This document shows positions 37,733 to 50,765 of a stretch of 64,000 nt of DNA, piece after piece. Under the pieces are notes generated by a model. The model was not told the origin of the DNA and did not search any database. It saw only the letters and a list, made by a program, of their open reading frames with translations. The translations under genes and the position numbers were made by a program. The stretch comes from Saccoglossus kowalevskii (lineage: Eukaryota > Hemichordata > Enteropneusta > Harrimaniidae): NCBI RefSeq assembly GCF_000003605.2, contig NW_003135370.1, positions 176,965 through 240,964 of the forward strand, written 5' to 3'. Position 1 is the first letter of the stretch, and the number at the start of each line of letters is the position of its first letter.

Positions 37733-40700
37733 GACAACATACCTCCAGCCATTATATAATACAGATACGACAATGCTATTAAAATGATAACACCAGTCTG
37801 TTCTTATTATTTATTTAAGCTATCTTAAACCGAGATAGGCAAACGCTGATAGCATGCAATCTGTGAGAACCGAGTTCCAGGAAAAAAGAAAAATACAGTT
37901 TACAGTTAAGCAACACTCACGACACAAGTTGTTCTTGGATACTATCTGCGATCACATCTAATATGAAAGGCAGATAGTATAGAATGAATGTCATTTCTCA
38001 TATATAAGTCAAGTAGACCGATCACGGTTTAAAATATTAAAGTTCATCTCGGTGGATCGGTTGTTTACATGGTATATAAAATGTTATTACAATATTTGGG
38101 CCTGATAGCGTGTACTTTGATTGCCTGAATATCCCCTTAATCAAGCTATGGTTAAATATACTACTGTTCCTGGTGTTCATAAATAGGCTTTAAATGGGAG
38201 TAACACACATTAAGCTTAAATGCTGTTGTCAAATTTAATCGGCAAACATGATATTTTGAGGTACGAACACACAGCGTAATGAAAAACGTTGTAACCCATC
38301 GAGTATTTCTTGGTATAAAAGAGAAGCACGAGAAGTTTATTTTGCTCGTAAATCGGGAATCGGCGTCGGTACTTTCTAAATTTATGTTAATTCAGGCGAT
38401 GCGACTAACAAGGAACTACACGGATAAATCCCGGAACGCTAAAGTGAGAGCACTCATTTAATTTAATCACGGTCGCAAGTAGAATATTTCAGAAAATTTA
38501 CATTATAAATCAAAGTTTGCACTTAACCACTGTCGCAATCGGTATTGCGCAACACATGGTTCTCGTGCATGCATGTCGTTTATTTTGCAATATATCGTGG
38601 TATACCCGACTTCTGCGGTGGTTTAATCTTTAAACATACGACGTATTATATATAGCACACGGGCAGCGCTCGAAACTTGTGTTTGACTTGATATCCCACT
38701 CGTATAGAATCACTATAACTGACTGACTGATTCATCAGTGATACTAGCATCTTCGTAGTATCGTTATCTTCACGAGTATGCATGTAGTATTTAATGGTAG
38801 TTGCATGGCGTCTTTGTTCTCACAGTGGAACTATTATCATATGACCTATTTATTATTAATTGCAATACAGGTTACAATATTTACCATCTAGTGTTTTATT
38901 ACTGTTTCCTACCAGGTGCACTGCAATTAATCATTGAAGCTTGATAATTTGTCACGGTAGAAAGTATGAATGCCGCAGGCTTTGCCAAACTATGTTTTTA
39001 TCGGGAAATAAAATATAATGTTGTCACCATGTATAATACAAAAAATGCATGTATGCAAAAATGTCATGCTATAAGCTTCTACTTACAGTTTTTGTACCAA
39101 TATATGTTTGAGGGAAGGAAATTTCATATAATTAATAAGAACATCGTGTTTTTTTCCTTTTTGTGTTTTTGATTGTTGTTACATTTCATCTACCGTGACC
39201 TCGTGATAATTCTGGGATGCTGATCAAAACAAATATATATAATATGTGTATTCACAAAAATGAAAACGTTTTTGTTGTCGATGAGGAGGGGGATCAAATC
39301 AATCTGACAGCGATCCACCAAAATATAAAATATCAAAACAATCAGGCTAATAGTTTGGAAGTGACTCCAGAAATATTTTTTTTTACCAAAAATGAAAAAC
39401 ATATTCGTTAGATTATCATCATAAAAATCAAAGTAACCAAGAAAGCGCTTTCAATGAGAGGTCAAATATGGATTTTTTTTACCAAAATAAAAAAAAAAAT
39501 CAAATTAGAGATTTGAAGATATCATCACAGAATGAACAAAACTGAGAATGGTCCACTTGAGATACCTGTATACTGAACATTAAAGCAATCGCACTTGCGG
39601 TATTCAACTGTTAACTAAAACAACTCAAGATATAACTAGATCTATTAGATACCAAGATACAAAGAACGAAAACAACATTGAAACTGAGTCGGTAGGAAAT
39701 ATCGCTTCACAAATAGAACGCTCACATAAACTTGACATTGGGCGAATTGTGACCCATCCAACTACCTTTTTGTCATATAAGATATGGTACAAAATTAAGA
39801 TAATATAAGTATCATGATTATGCTAGTGTTGGCGAGATACTCGATGAAAGTTCAGCTTTTTCTATATAAAACAAGATACAAGATTAGGAAATGACCGGAG
39901 ATAAATACTCCCCCGTACGTAATAAGCAATAAGTTTACACCATATACTCCTGGAACGATTAGAACTACTTTATAGTCGAATGGGCAACCATAACACATTT
40001 CGCGTGACAAGTTAGTAATCGACAACGAAATATATTTTGTGAAAAACCGAAAAATGTAGTTGAGTGAAAACCAACAACGTCGTGTGTTCACACATTGCTG
40101 TGGTTGATTTTTGATTGGATTGTTATCAATTTTAAACATTTATACTGACGTTTTAGAAAATTGTGTTCGTAAACAAATTACATTCATTTAACGAAATGAG
40201 CCGACTAATCCTGCTCATGTGCTCCACAGTATGATCGAATCCCCTTTAGAACACCGAGATATCGCATGAATATGGCACCAAGATTACAATGGCTTTCGAT
40301 TTGTTTTGAGTTGAACTGCATTGACGCTTACAAGACTTGTGCATGTTGATTGTCGCATCGGGACAGTGTAATTAAAAGTATTTTACTACTTGGATTGTTG
40401 TTATGCTTATCTAGTATTGATTTGTTCGGGGTTTATCGTAGGATGGGGAATACCACACAGCTTGGCAATACCAGAATACTGGGTCTCAGGGAGCATAAAC
40501 AGATGATATCATTCACGAAATATCTTGTTATTTTTAGGTTTTATTACAATGGATTAAACCGATTTCCCAATTGGGGTTTACTAAGTAAACCAAGTCCCTA
40601 AGCCTCTGTATGCCTCAAAGCGTCAGATCTGTCTTCCTCGAGACAGGCATTTCTCGTCCTGTTGCTTAGAACTAAAAGTGGCCATTGTGATTATCAATGA

Positions 40701-41027
40701 CTGTCACAGACACGTGGTCGACTTGTAATACTAAAATGAATTGTTGTTTACTGAAAAAATAGCTTAGATAATAATACAGTAGCCGCGGGTTTGTAGGTAA
40801 AATCAGAATTTGAATTGGCTTGGAGTTAGGTGTTTTTTGTTAAGATGAAGAAATTATTTTCATATTCATGGTGGTTTATCAACGCGTTGATGCTTTCCAC
40901 AAACAAGAAACATACATCTCTTCTTGATTATCATGTTGTTGAGCCATGTAAGGTAAATATTATGGCAAACTGTGTTTTTATTTGATACCTGTATACTACA
41001 CGTAGCCACATGTAATTAGTATTAGTA

Positions 41028-41153
41028 TTGGCTAGGTATTGACTGAATGTTAGTGTCGTCTGGGTGTTCAATGAGTGTTAGTGTTGGCTAGATATTCAAT
41101 GACATTTAGTGCTGGCTAGTTAGTCAGTCGAAGTGTGTGATGGCTGGGTATCA
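41028..41153 (+). repeat. Degenerate minisatellite, about 28-31 bp unit
   Basis: Four to five imperfect repeats of a unit like TTGGCTAGGTATTCAATGA plus a GTTAGTG block. Units differ in length and sequence, suggesting an old array. Confidence 0.7.
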
Positions 41154-43049
41154 ACATAAAAATACTGGCCAAGGCATACAACGACAGTTAGTGGTATATA
41201 TGAGAACGATGTATGATTTGTACAGAAGTCCAGTACAGGCTAGTATTCTTTTAACTATGTTTAATTTAAACAAAGTAAATGGCTGAGCGTCAGAGATCAA
41301 TAAAGCCGGCCATGTAAGTGCACCAATGTTATAACATAACTATATACAAGTCCAGCCTTTCAAATGTTCGATAAAAAGTTCTGAATAATTATAAGAACAC
41401 GTGCGATCCTAATCCGATATTTAGATAATATAAAACTTTGCATTGCGCTCTAATAATGGATTCATTAAAGGGATGGATAGATAACGTCGTTACGTCTTAG
41501 AATACTGATAGCAATCATTCGAAACCCATCAATAAAATCAGCAGATATCAAAGGTTTTAATGAGTGAACGTTTTTAATAAGAATTCCACTTCGTACACAG
41601 TGAAATGCGACATTGTTTGTTTAACTGAGTGCACATTATGTATATGTCGTGATTATAGATATTTGTGATTGAATTTATCTGATATTAATTATCAATATCA
41701 ATATTGTTAATGAAATAATGTATTGTAATGGTATAGTAATAAGTTCAGGGCCTCCACCAACATCCTGTATATGTGAGGGAACGACACGTGGAATCTAATG
41801 TAAAGTTAACATGCTTAGGAAATGTAACCGTATTCCATTCCCATGTCTAAGATATGACTATATTCTAAACCTAACCACAAATACGAATAAAAATACAAAC
41901 AAAATTCGACTTGGTTTTTGTTACAATCTTCGCTTCATATAGTCAACAAACAAAAAGTCAAGCTAAACAAATGCGGACATGCTCATTTTTTGGGCTTGAG
42001 TTGCAATATTGTCAAAAGCATGAATTGAGTAAAAACAATCTTCATTATCATTAATATCATTAACGTTTTACAAAACAATGATTGATTTGTAGGAGTGTTG
42101 TATCCAGTGTAAAAAAAAAACAGGCGTTGAAATGTACACTCGGTGAATTGGAATCAGTAATTCTGACGCATAGTAGTTTTTGGCAGTCGAGGAAGATCTG
42201 ACTGTGGATTGTGATTAGTTTATCCAATACATAGCAACTGGTGTTTTAGGTAGTATGTTTCCCTTTCATGTAAAAATGTTGCAACAGAACAACTGAAAAA
42301 AGTAAAATGAAAGTAACCAATGCTTTTTTGGGTCATTCTGGCAATGAAAGCCTTTTGTAATTGTAATTGTAATGTATATTATTAATTAATATCTTCACAT
42401 TCTGAATGCTCATGTGATGCTGATGCATCACCTGAGAGTTGTCGGCGACATAAATGTTCTTGTGCACCTCATTTGCATATTTTCAGTCTGACCAAATATC
42501 CATTAATAGCAGAATGATTGTTGTCATTCTTACTATGCTATCATACATTGGAAGACGCCAATGCCACAAAGCAGCTACATATTTAAATATGTTTCCCTTG
42601 AAATAGAACCCTGAAATATAAGAACTATATACAGTCTGGTCATACAGTCAGTAAAACAAACTGTTATTTATTTATTACTAAGGTACTAAGGTTATATAGT
42701 ACTTTTACCGAAGATACGCGTGCCGCATACATCGAGTGTTAACTGGTTAAATGTGGGCAAGCTTCAGTTTTCTTGGCGATGAAATTGAACGAAATTAAAC
42801 ATAAATGCACATACAATGTCAATTATAATGTTAACGTTTCGTTTCATTTTTAAATTATGTAATTATGTAAATTATGTAAGCTGATCCTTTAATGTTGCGT
42901 AATTACATATATCTTATATAATCCCAGTCGACGACCGGATCGTCCTAAGCCATGTCTAATCATACAGTTGAACATTCACACTCGCAAAGTTTCATGATCG
43001 AGCGATATAAATTGTAACGAAAAGTTAAATCGATTATATACAGTGATAT

Positions 43050-43385
43050 AAATAGTTATAGCAATAATTTTATAATAGCCCATCGGATCATATTATGACA
43101 CAAAAATAATGGCATCTCACGGATACGAGAGTCCAGGTCGATTACGTTAACCAAAGCCGAACACTGACGTCAAAAGCGACTTTATCATCGGTAGTACTTA
43201 CTTGTCCGTATTATGTTCAATATTTGTGTTAATGTTGATAATAACATTACAGATAGGAATGTAGATGCGGTCAATTGCCGTCTTTGGTAGCCATCACGTT
43301 ATGACGTTAGCAATCGATAAAACAATCCTTTAATAATATGCAAAAGTCCTTGATCACACTCACAAGCCAGACATTTCATCTATCA
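43050..43385 (+). repeat. Diverged direct repeat, copy A
   Basis: Shares order and sequence blocks with 44960-45360: TCGGATCATATT, then GACGTCAA-AGCGAC, GTAGATAG-AATGTAGATGC and ACTCACAA. Indels are frequent, so these are old copies. Family unknown. Confidence 0.55.
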
Positions 43386-44959
43386 ATTTATACAGAACAT
43401 GTCATGAACAAGCCTACTCGTATAGTAATTTCAAATTCGTCTCTCGCCGGAAGCTAGGAACAAATGCAAATTAAAATTACTAGACTCGTTTAATTGTAGG
43501 GTCGAGGATTTGATATCCTGTTAATCCCATGTATTCATTTCAATGCTTCTAAAGGCTAAGAACTTAGACAGTGATCGTAGTTCGTTCGTTCGCATATTAA
43601 ATACATCGTAGAGCGTTCTTCCCAATTTGCGTATATATTTACTGTGTCTGGTAATATAATTACTAATTTTGGAGTTTGAATTCAAACAGTGACCGTTTCA
43701 TGATCGTTGACATAACAGCACGAGCCATCGTGGTTGAAACACATGTTTGTGCGAGGAAAAATTGTAACAACGTCTCACAATTATGCCGCTTTATGTCACA
43801 CTCGCGTTAAACAATCAGAACTATTTGAATTTATATGATTCCTAATAATAATTCGAGAAATAGTATGTAAAGCAACCAACATCTTGAGATAATGTTGTAT
43901 CTTGTGATAGTCTATCATGATGCCAAGAGGTTAATCTTCATGCATTGGACCAATCAGATTTCTATGATTTTAATAAAAAACAGTTATTACACCGAATACT
44001 TTATTACACTGAACTGCCATGATATTTGTGATGTGTTTATTTAAAGAGGCCACGTACAATTAATACATGATAACATCAAATATTTCATTTTGCAGTTCTT
44101 AAAGATTATGTTTTCAATCTCTTAGTTTGAGCAAGAAATCATAAGAAATAAACATCAACTGGAGATACACGTCATACTCAATTACGTGAAGATATATATA
44201 TCAAATGAGCATATTTGAAATATATGAAAATATGTCTTAAACAAGTTGAAATTTTTCTCCGCATTACAATCAATACTGTTGATTCAATTAAACACGTAAA
44301 AGAGTTGTTTAGTAATTGGGCGTTTCACTGTGCGTGGAATCGTTTCTATTTATGTTATTATTTTACATAAAACAGTATATGATAACTAAAATTGCATGTA
44401 TTTCAAATATTAAATCCAGTCACACAGTAAGTATGAGATACTAATAGAGCATCTTCAGATGTTTTTTTGTTAAACACCATTGGTCACAAAAATGTGTATG
44501 ACCAGGAATCATCAGAATACGAATAAACAGATTCGACTGTCGACTCTGTCCATTGTAATTCTGATATGAATCTGTGATTATTTGTGATTAATTATCTCTA
44601 TTTTTTGTATTGAATACCCATGTGATTCATAATAAACGTGAATTCGATATATACTGCTAGTAGCATTCCTTTTTATTTTTACTGTGATCGCGCGAGTACA
44701 TTTTCCCCTTTGAGACGATGTCGTGATATTAACAATACACACATTGTACAACGCATTAATAATGCAAGTCGGCATCGCTTTAATGTGGAGTTATATATAC
44801 CATCGGGCGACGAACCCTTACTTGACTACTACAAACATTGATATCGTCCTTAGCCAAGATTAATCAGTGTATATGAGCAGAGAGTTGAGCATTTACATTT
44901 TTATTATCTCATTATACCCAAACTATAGACATGTGATGAAAAGAATGGTAATGATACAA

Positions 44960-45360
44960 ATAGGTGTAGCTATAATTTTAATGGCATAGATCTTCGGATC
45001 ATATTTTGACCTTGACATTAATGGAACATCGCAAATACGGGAGCCAGACTATATTTAACATATATGTTGATTAGCGGCATTGGCGGGTACATTACAAAAC
45101 TCGGCATTGCCAAATGATGATCGTCGATCGAAGCCGATCGTTGACGTCAATAGCGACCTCTTGGTTGGCAGAACTTAATCGTTCGTATCAGTGTCCAATG
45201 ATCGTGTTGCTGATGGTAATCAGGCAGAGTGTAGATAGAAATGTAGATGCATCCAATTACTTGCTTCGATTGACACATAACATTGTCGCATCAGGAGAGA
45301 AATAAACAATGTTCTACCGAGATGTATAAGGCCAAGAACAAACTCACAAACAAATATCAC
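44960..45360 (+). repeat. Diverged direct repeat, copy B
   Basis: Partner of 43050-43385 about 1.9 kb away in the same orientation. Contains a 63-codon open frame at 45114-45305 that is not preserved in copy A, so I do not call it a gene. Confidence 0.55.
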
Positions 45361-47978
45361 ATTGCATTCCAACTTTGCAAATGTATGTGGTACCATTTTC
45401 TGTCCAACATATATCCTGTCTAATATTGAGAGATTGTAAATAGATATAATGAGTTATTAACTGTAGAATAAAAAATATGAAAAGAGGCTCCTAAAATAGG
45501 CTAGATTTTTGAAAAATAGAAACTAAATACGTCAAGAGGCTTTTTCACTTCTTTTCAATTAATGCAGTGATAAATCACGTACCATGGAAGATTGAAATAA
45601 ACCTAAACTGCGCGATGTCTTCTTGTGACGAATTTAGTTTTTGTTATCGATTCTTTTCTTCTTAAGTACACCATTTAGTCACCTATTATATTATATTTTA
45701 TCGTATGGCCACACCTGCCAGTGAATAAAACAGTGATATCATCTTTAGATCCGGATGGTAATTATATATGTATTTGAGCGAACAGAAATATAGGGACATA
45801 TAAATTGTTAATCACTAGCATGATAAATTGTTTAATTGCGTGTGAACATTTAATGTGTAGCGTTTTTCGACCATGCAACTAACATATTAAAAATACATTC
45901 ACAAATTCAAAACTGAAATCTTATGTGTTTATTTGTGTTATGCATTCAGCTTTGTATATTATTTCTATTACAGCAACAAGGGAAAAAAGGAAGAGTGTCC
46001 GTCACGATTTTTTATGCGCGGAGTTTTTTTTTAACAAACAAATACTGAAAAACTCTTTCTTTTGAATTTCACGTATTCAAATCTATACTCTATTTCTATT
46101 ACCACAATAACTAAATTATATTATAGCACATGCTTGAAATTGAAATAATTGCCAATTTATATTCTCGTGTATGTTTTTCATTTTCTCATATTCACATTTT
46201 AAATTAAAACTGAAGTGACATAAATTGTACAGTGAATGGATATTGAACATCCTTATATGTTAGTCGAATTGCATTTCGAATGCAATATATATGAAAAAAA
46301 TATTGGTTTTTGTACGATTTCCTTTCTGCTCGCCGATATTAGCATTTAAAAAGAAATGCAATAAACGTAAGAAAAATAACTTTGTTTAATTTGGTAACTG
46401 GGCATCTTACTGAAACCTCTAAAACAAATAAAATTGCATTTCTCACAATTTGATTTTTTTTTATTTTTAAAACACGGCCAGCATGTATTTTTTCATAATT
46501 GGGATCCAAATATTTTAATTAATATGGCCATATTATGTTGGTAAGTACACACCGGGGAATAATTATTATATGTTTTAGTTACCCGGACGAATAAAACCCA
46601 TTTTGTGAATACAGTGTGCAGACCATATAGTGTGTGATAACATGTATGACTTCGGAATCTACTTACTGTGTATGTAACATGGTATTAATTCTCACGGGAC
46701 ATATTCGTTTTATCTCAATACAGTAATTGTCTACGCGCTTAGTTCTGTGAATCATTTTCAACGAGTTCCATATATGGCTATTTTTGCACGGAGTAGCTAC
46801 GCATGTGAACGTTCGTACATACGATCGTCTGGTTCAGAAAGAACACCGAAGATATATTATAATATAGCTGACTAAATTACTGACGGCACAATATAATTTG
46901 GCACGTTATTGGGCACCACGTTGCATCGGCATTTGTAATGCCGGGATCTTACGTATTTGATGTTTTATCATTTTATGCTACTTACAATATGGCGTTCACG
47001 CAATAGTTTAACTTTGTGGTATTATTATTGAATGCTTCAGCGTGATGTCGCGTGTTATCTCGAGGTTTATCAACTAATTATCTATAAGTACGTTCGTTTC
47101 TTGTGAATGTGTGCGTTAATCTTAATAAATGTTGGCATTGTATATTTAAATAATAGAGTTAGTAACTTAAACTTCACATGTTGAAAACATCACATTCAGG
47201 GACATGAAAAAAATAAACGCGTATATCTGCAATCCTGGCATATGGGCGTATTGGTCATATTGAATAGAAATTTGTGAAAAACAAAACAAGGTCGGGCTGC
47301 TGAAATATAAAAATGCATGTAATATTTTAATGCCCCCCGCAAAACGTAGTGCCTATGTTCAGACTTAACCCATACACGCCATGTGACTATGTTGATAAAT
47401 ACAGGTTATGATATTCGAGCCCTACCACCCGGCACAGGTCAACATGTTATATAGCTCCACTTTAATTGAATTCACAAATAGAAATAAGTTTTAGACACAG
47501 GTATAGACTTTTATTGTTAAAACATTTGTTTGACATATGCTTACACCTTCATCAGATTGTGTGTTTTATAGATTCTGTTATTATTGTTTCAATTTCGTCC
47601 TAGTAACGACAACACCGGCATATGTTAGCCTTTAATATATGTAACATGTTGTTCAACCGCAAATTAGTTATTGAAAAGATTGAAACTGATTTCTCCAAAT
47701 ATAGTTTGTGGTACAAAATATTGTACAACGTAACCTAACATAGGCGTTCTAGAACTGACGAATCAGAAACGACTCTATATGACATTATTTATCCGTGTGA
47801 CACGTTCAGAAACCTGAGAATAGTAACAGCAGTCATCATGTTAGTCACGTTTGTATGCTTCATTTCAAGACACAGTTGATGATATCTACACTGTTTAGGG
47901 TTATCCTGGAGATTATTAGAGCGCTGAAGTGTAGTAAAGAAGCGGACAGTTAATTATGACTCGTCTTGCTAGAATAGC

Positions 47979-48018
47979 TATGTATATATCCTTGTGTATA
48001 CACAAGGATATATACATA
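47979..48018. repeat. Perfect 40-bp palindrome
   Basis: The left half TATGTATATATCCTTGTGTA is the exact reverse complement of the right half with no spacer. It can extrude as a cruciform; no gene is adjacent. Confidence 0.95.
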
Positions 48019-49842
48019 TATGTGCTTGCATACAAATAAATGTCGCAATCACTTATACTATCATTTCTATATTGTAGCATGTGATATAACCATACATACA
48101 TAGTTATGTAGTAACATTACATTGTCTTGTTTATACAGTGTTATAATATTATTTGTCTGCTAATAAGTAAGTTGCAATGTCACAAACACTTTTAACGTTC
48201 GGAGAGAATAGCATTGAATAGCATTATTTACTAGAATGCGTGTATGCACCCAGATAGCTAAATATGTAAAGTATGTATTCTTTATTTATATGACTTTAAT
48301 TTCTGGAAAAAAATTGAAAGAATAACCACTGAGTAGGTCGCATTTGATTGGTCATGATGATGTCAGAATTAAAACAAATATATACACAAATTTACATATT
48401 TGTAATTGAATTGTAAATTTGCTGCACTGATTAAATGTTCTTGAAATCTTGATCTTGAAATCTGAATATTTTGACATTCAGTAAATGGTAAATGATATCT
48501 CATAATTATTTCAAAGACATGCAAATATGCAAATATGTTGAATTAAAAGCAAAAAATAAATACTTTGCATATATTTATAGCCATGATACTCTATTACTAA
48601 ATAAACCCATGAGGAATGTTTTGCCTTGATCCACGGAGCTAAATTCCAGGAAAGAACAACCATTGTCTTTCTAAACCGCGATATGTAAATTAAATGTTAC
48701 TACATGTAATATCGATTTGTGAAAAAGCGCATGTAAGCAATTCGTTGTAATGAGATAAAAGCATATATTGTTGACGTTAATCATATTATATCTAATCTCA
48801 CCTTATCAGCTGGACCAAAAATATGCTGTACGCTCTATGTAGCCAATACATAACCAAACCTCACTGTGCTACAGACTGTACTTCAGACAAATGTGCTTTG
48901 CTCTTTAAATACCTGACATCGTCTTTAAACAGAAAGACCCTTTAGCGTTGCCATTAATGACATGCGACCACCTAATGTGCTTGGAATATATAACGTCAGC
49001 GTCGCCGGTGGGACATCATGTTTATTCATGATTACGGATTGGGATGGCTAATTGGTTAGCGTGACGAACTATAATGTATGCTATTGTGCAGTGTGCTATG
49101 TGTGTAAGCAAGTCCCGATCTGACTTTTGCTCACATATGTTAATTGTCCATTTATTGACAGTCATTTGTGTGATAATTTTACAAACATATACTGTACAAC
49201 ACTTATTATGTAATGTAATGTTGTGTCATGTTATAATTCCAATCACCTGTATCAACCTGTATCAGAATCGTTCTACCAAGGGCAGAATTTTTTTTGCATA
49301 TAAAATGTACAGCTGCATTTGTATATACATATTTTAAAACTTTGCCCAACCTGTCATTACAAATATTTCATTACATTAGTAGAAACATATATAACAGTGT
49401 ATAAAATGTGGCTAAACAATTCAATCTTGAATTGAGAAATAACTGGACAAGTGAATGCAACCTTTGTATGCCATACACGCAGATACACATATTTATTGCT
49501 AGCAATACATAGTCCTTATTAATTGCGTCCGTTTCTACTACATGCTCTAGTGCCCTAGTAATCCCTTAGATAAGCCCATGTAGTTCTGGACTACCTGTAT
49601 GTACGGGTATATCTCAAGTTGGGCGTGAAATGATGAATACACATGTGACTTACATAATGGCTGGATAAACTAATCATAAGTCACTGACATACTCTCACAA
49701 ACGAGTGGCGCTGGCATGAAAGTTGTGTAAACTTTCTTGTGATGAGTGAGTTTTGTACATTGTACAATGTTTTGTGTAACAAAACAATTAGGCGAATACA
49801 ATCCATAGATACTAATAAACTACTTAAATGGGTTCAAACGTC

Positions 49843-49855
49843 GGGGGGGGGGGGG
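49843..49855 (+). repeat. Poly-G run of 13
   Basis: Thirteen consecutive G bases in otherwise AT-rich DNA; the length is likely variable or assembly-uncertain. Confidence 0.95.
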
Positions 49856-50186
49856 TGGTGAGATCGAATAACATAACAGCATATTTGCATAGGAAAATAA
49901 CATTAGTGCCAAAAAATAAAAGCAACTTTCCAACAACCAGCATCGTGTACCAGTAAGTATATTAGGCTACTTTAAATTATGCAAGTTCGCAAACATAATT
50001 TATAACAACAGGAATGAAGCAATGAACGTCGATGCCACAAATGTACCAACGTCATACGCATATCTCTCATGAAATGTATGTACTTGACTTACTGCACAGT
50101 CCCACACATATAATTAATCATTGTCAACCACATACGTTCCCATTAAAAATCGTGCGAATTTGTTGGTTATACAGTTACGACTACGT

Positions 50187-50333
50187 TTAAAGCAGGAGGG
50201 TTGTCACATGCGCACGCGCGGGAATTGAGTTCCAAGTAATGATAACAACACATGCTAAAACGCAAGGGTTCATGGGTAGACGCTTGTTTGTAAACATCTG
50301 ACGCATGCGCAGGTAACGACTCCCCCGCTTTAA
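50187..50333. mobile_element. Short TTAA-flanked MITE, 139 bp
   Basis: The element spans 50191-50329 between two TTAA copies. Ends AGCAGGAGGGTTGTCAC and GTAACGACTCCCCCGCT are imperfect inverted repeats that extend inward through GCGC-rich stretches. A related copy lies inverted at 2759-2880. It is markedly more GC-rich than its surroundings. Confidence 0.75.
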
Positions 50334-50604
50334 AGTGTCAGTAATCAATAACAAATATGATAATATATACTAGTCTGTTAGTTGCGTGAGATTTTTGAAT
50401 TGGTGTGGGCAGTAGCTGCTTATGATATATCTTACATATGTTGCATATATGTTTTACTTTCTTTTATCTAGCTCACAACTTATGAGTATTTCTAGTAACT
50501 GTTGTACAAAATCGATTTACCAAAAAAAATTCCATTTTTTAAAGAAATAACCGAGTGACCTAAACAAAAAAATTAAATTCGCTGATTTTGTTTTAAACTT
50601 TTTT

Positions 50605-50765
50605 CATGATGTATCCTTGAACGGAAATGATGTATAATAAAAAGGTTATTACGAGGATACCTCAAAGTATACACTCAGACCAGACAGTACGCCGTCGCAT
50701 CGACCTCCGTTTGTACTGCCGCTGTATTGTCTTCTTGCATACTTTGCGGTATCCTCGTAATAATC
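50605..50765. mobile_element. Foldback (hairpin) element, copy B
   Basis: Same layout as 8541-8695: CATGATGTATCCTTG lead-in, arms at 50648-50672 and 50736-50763, loop of about 63 bases. The two copies differ most in the loop, which is longer here. No coding potential. Confidence 0.8.

Larger units (their letters stand above)
35828..50186. other. Gene-free stretch between the two receptor genes
   Basis: Contains an (AACGAT)n array, a degenerate minisatellite, the diverged direct repeat pair, the 40-bp palindrome and a poly-G run. Open frames are below about 100 codons, with no recognisable motif. Confidence 0.55.

Noticed and set aside
45114-45305. 63-codon plus-strand open frame in direct repeat copy B
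   Set aside because: The frame is not kept in the related copy at 43050-43385.
49043-49070. A-box-like TGGCTAATTGGTTAGCG resembling a tRNA 5' half
   Set aside because: No B box or T arm follows within tRNA distance and no acceptor pairing is visible.
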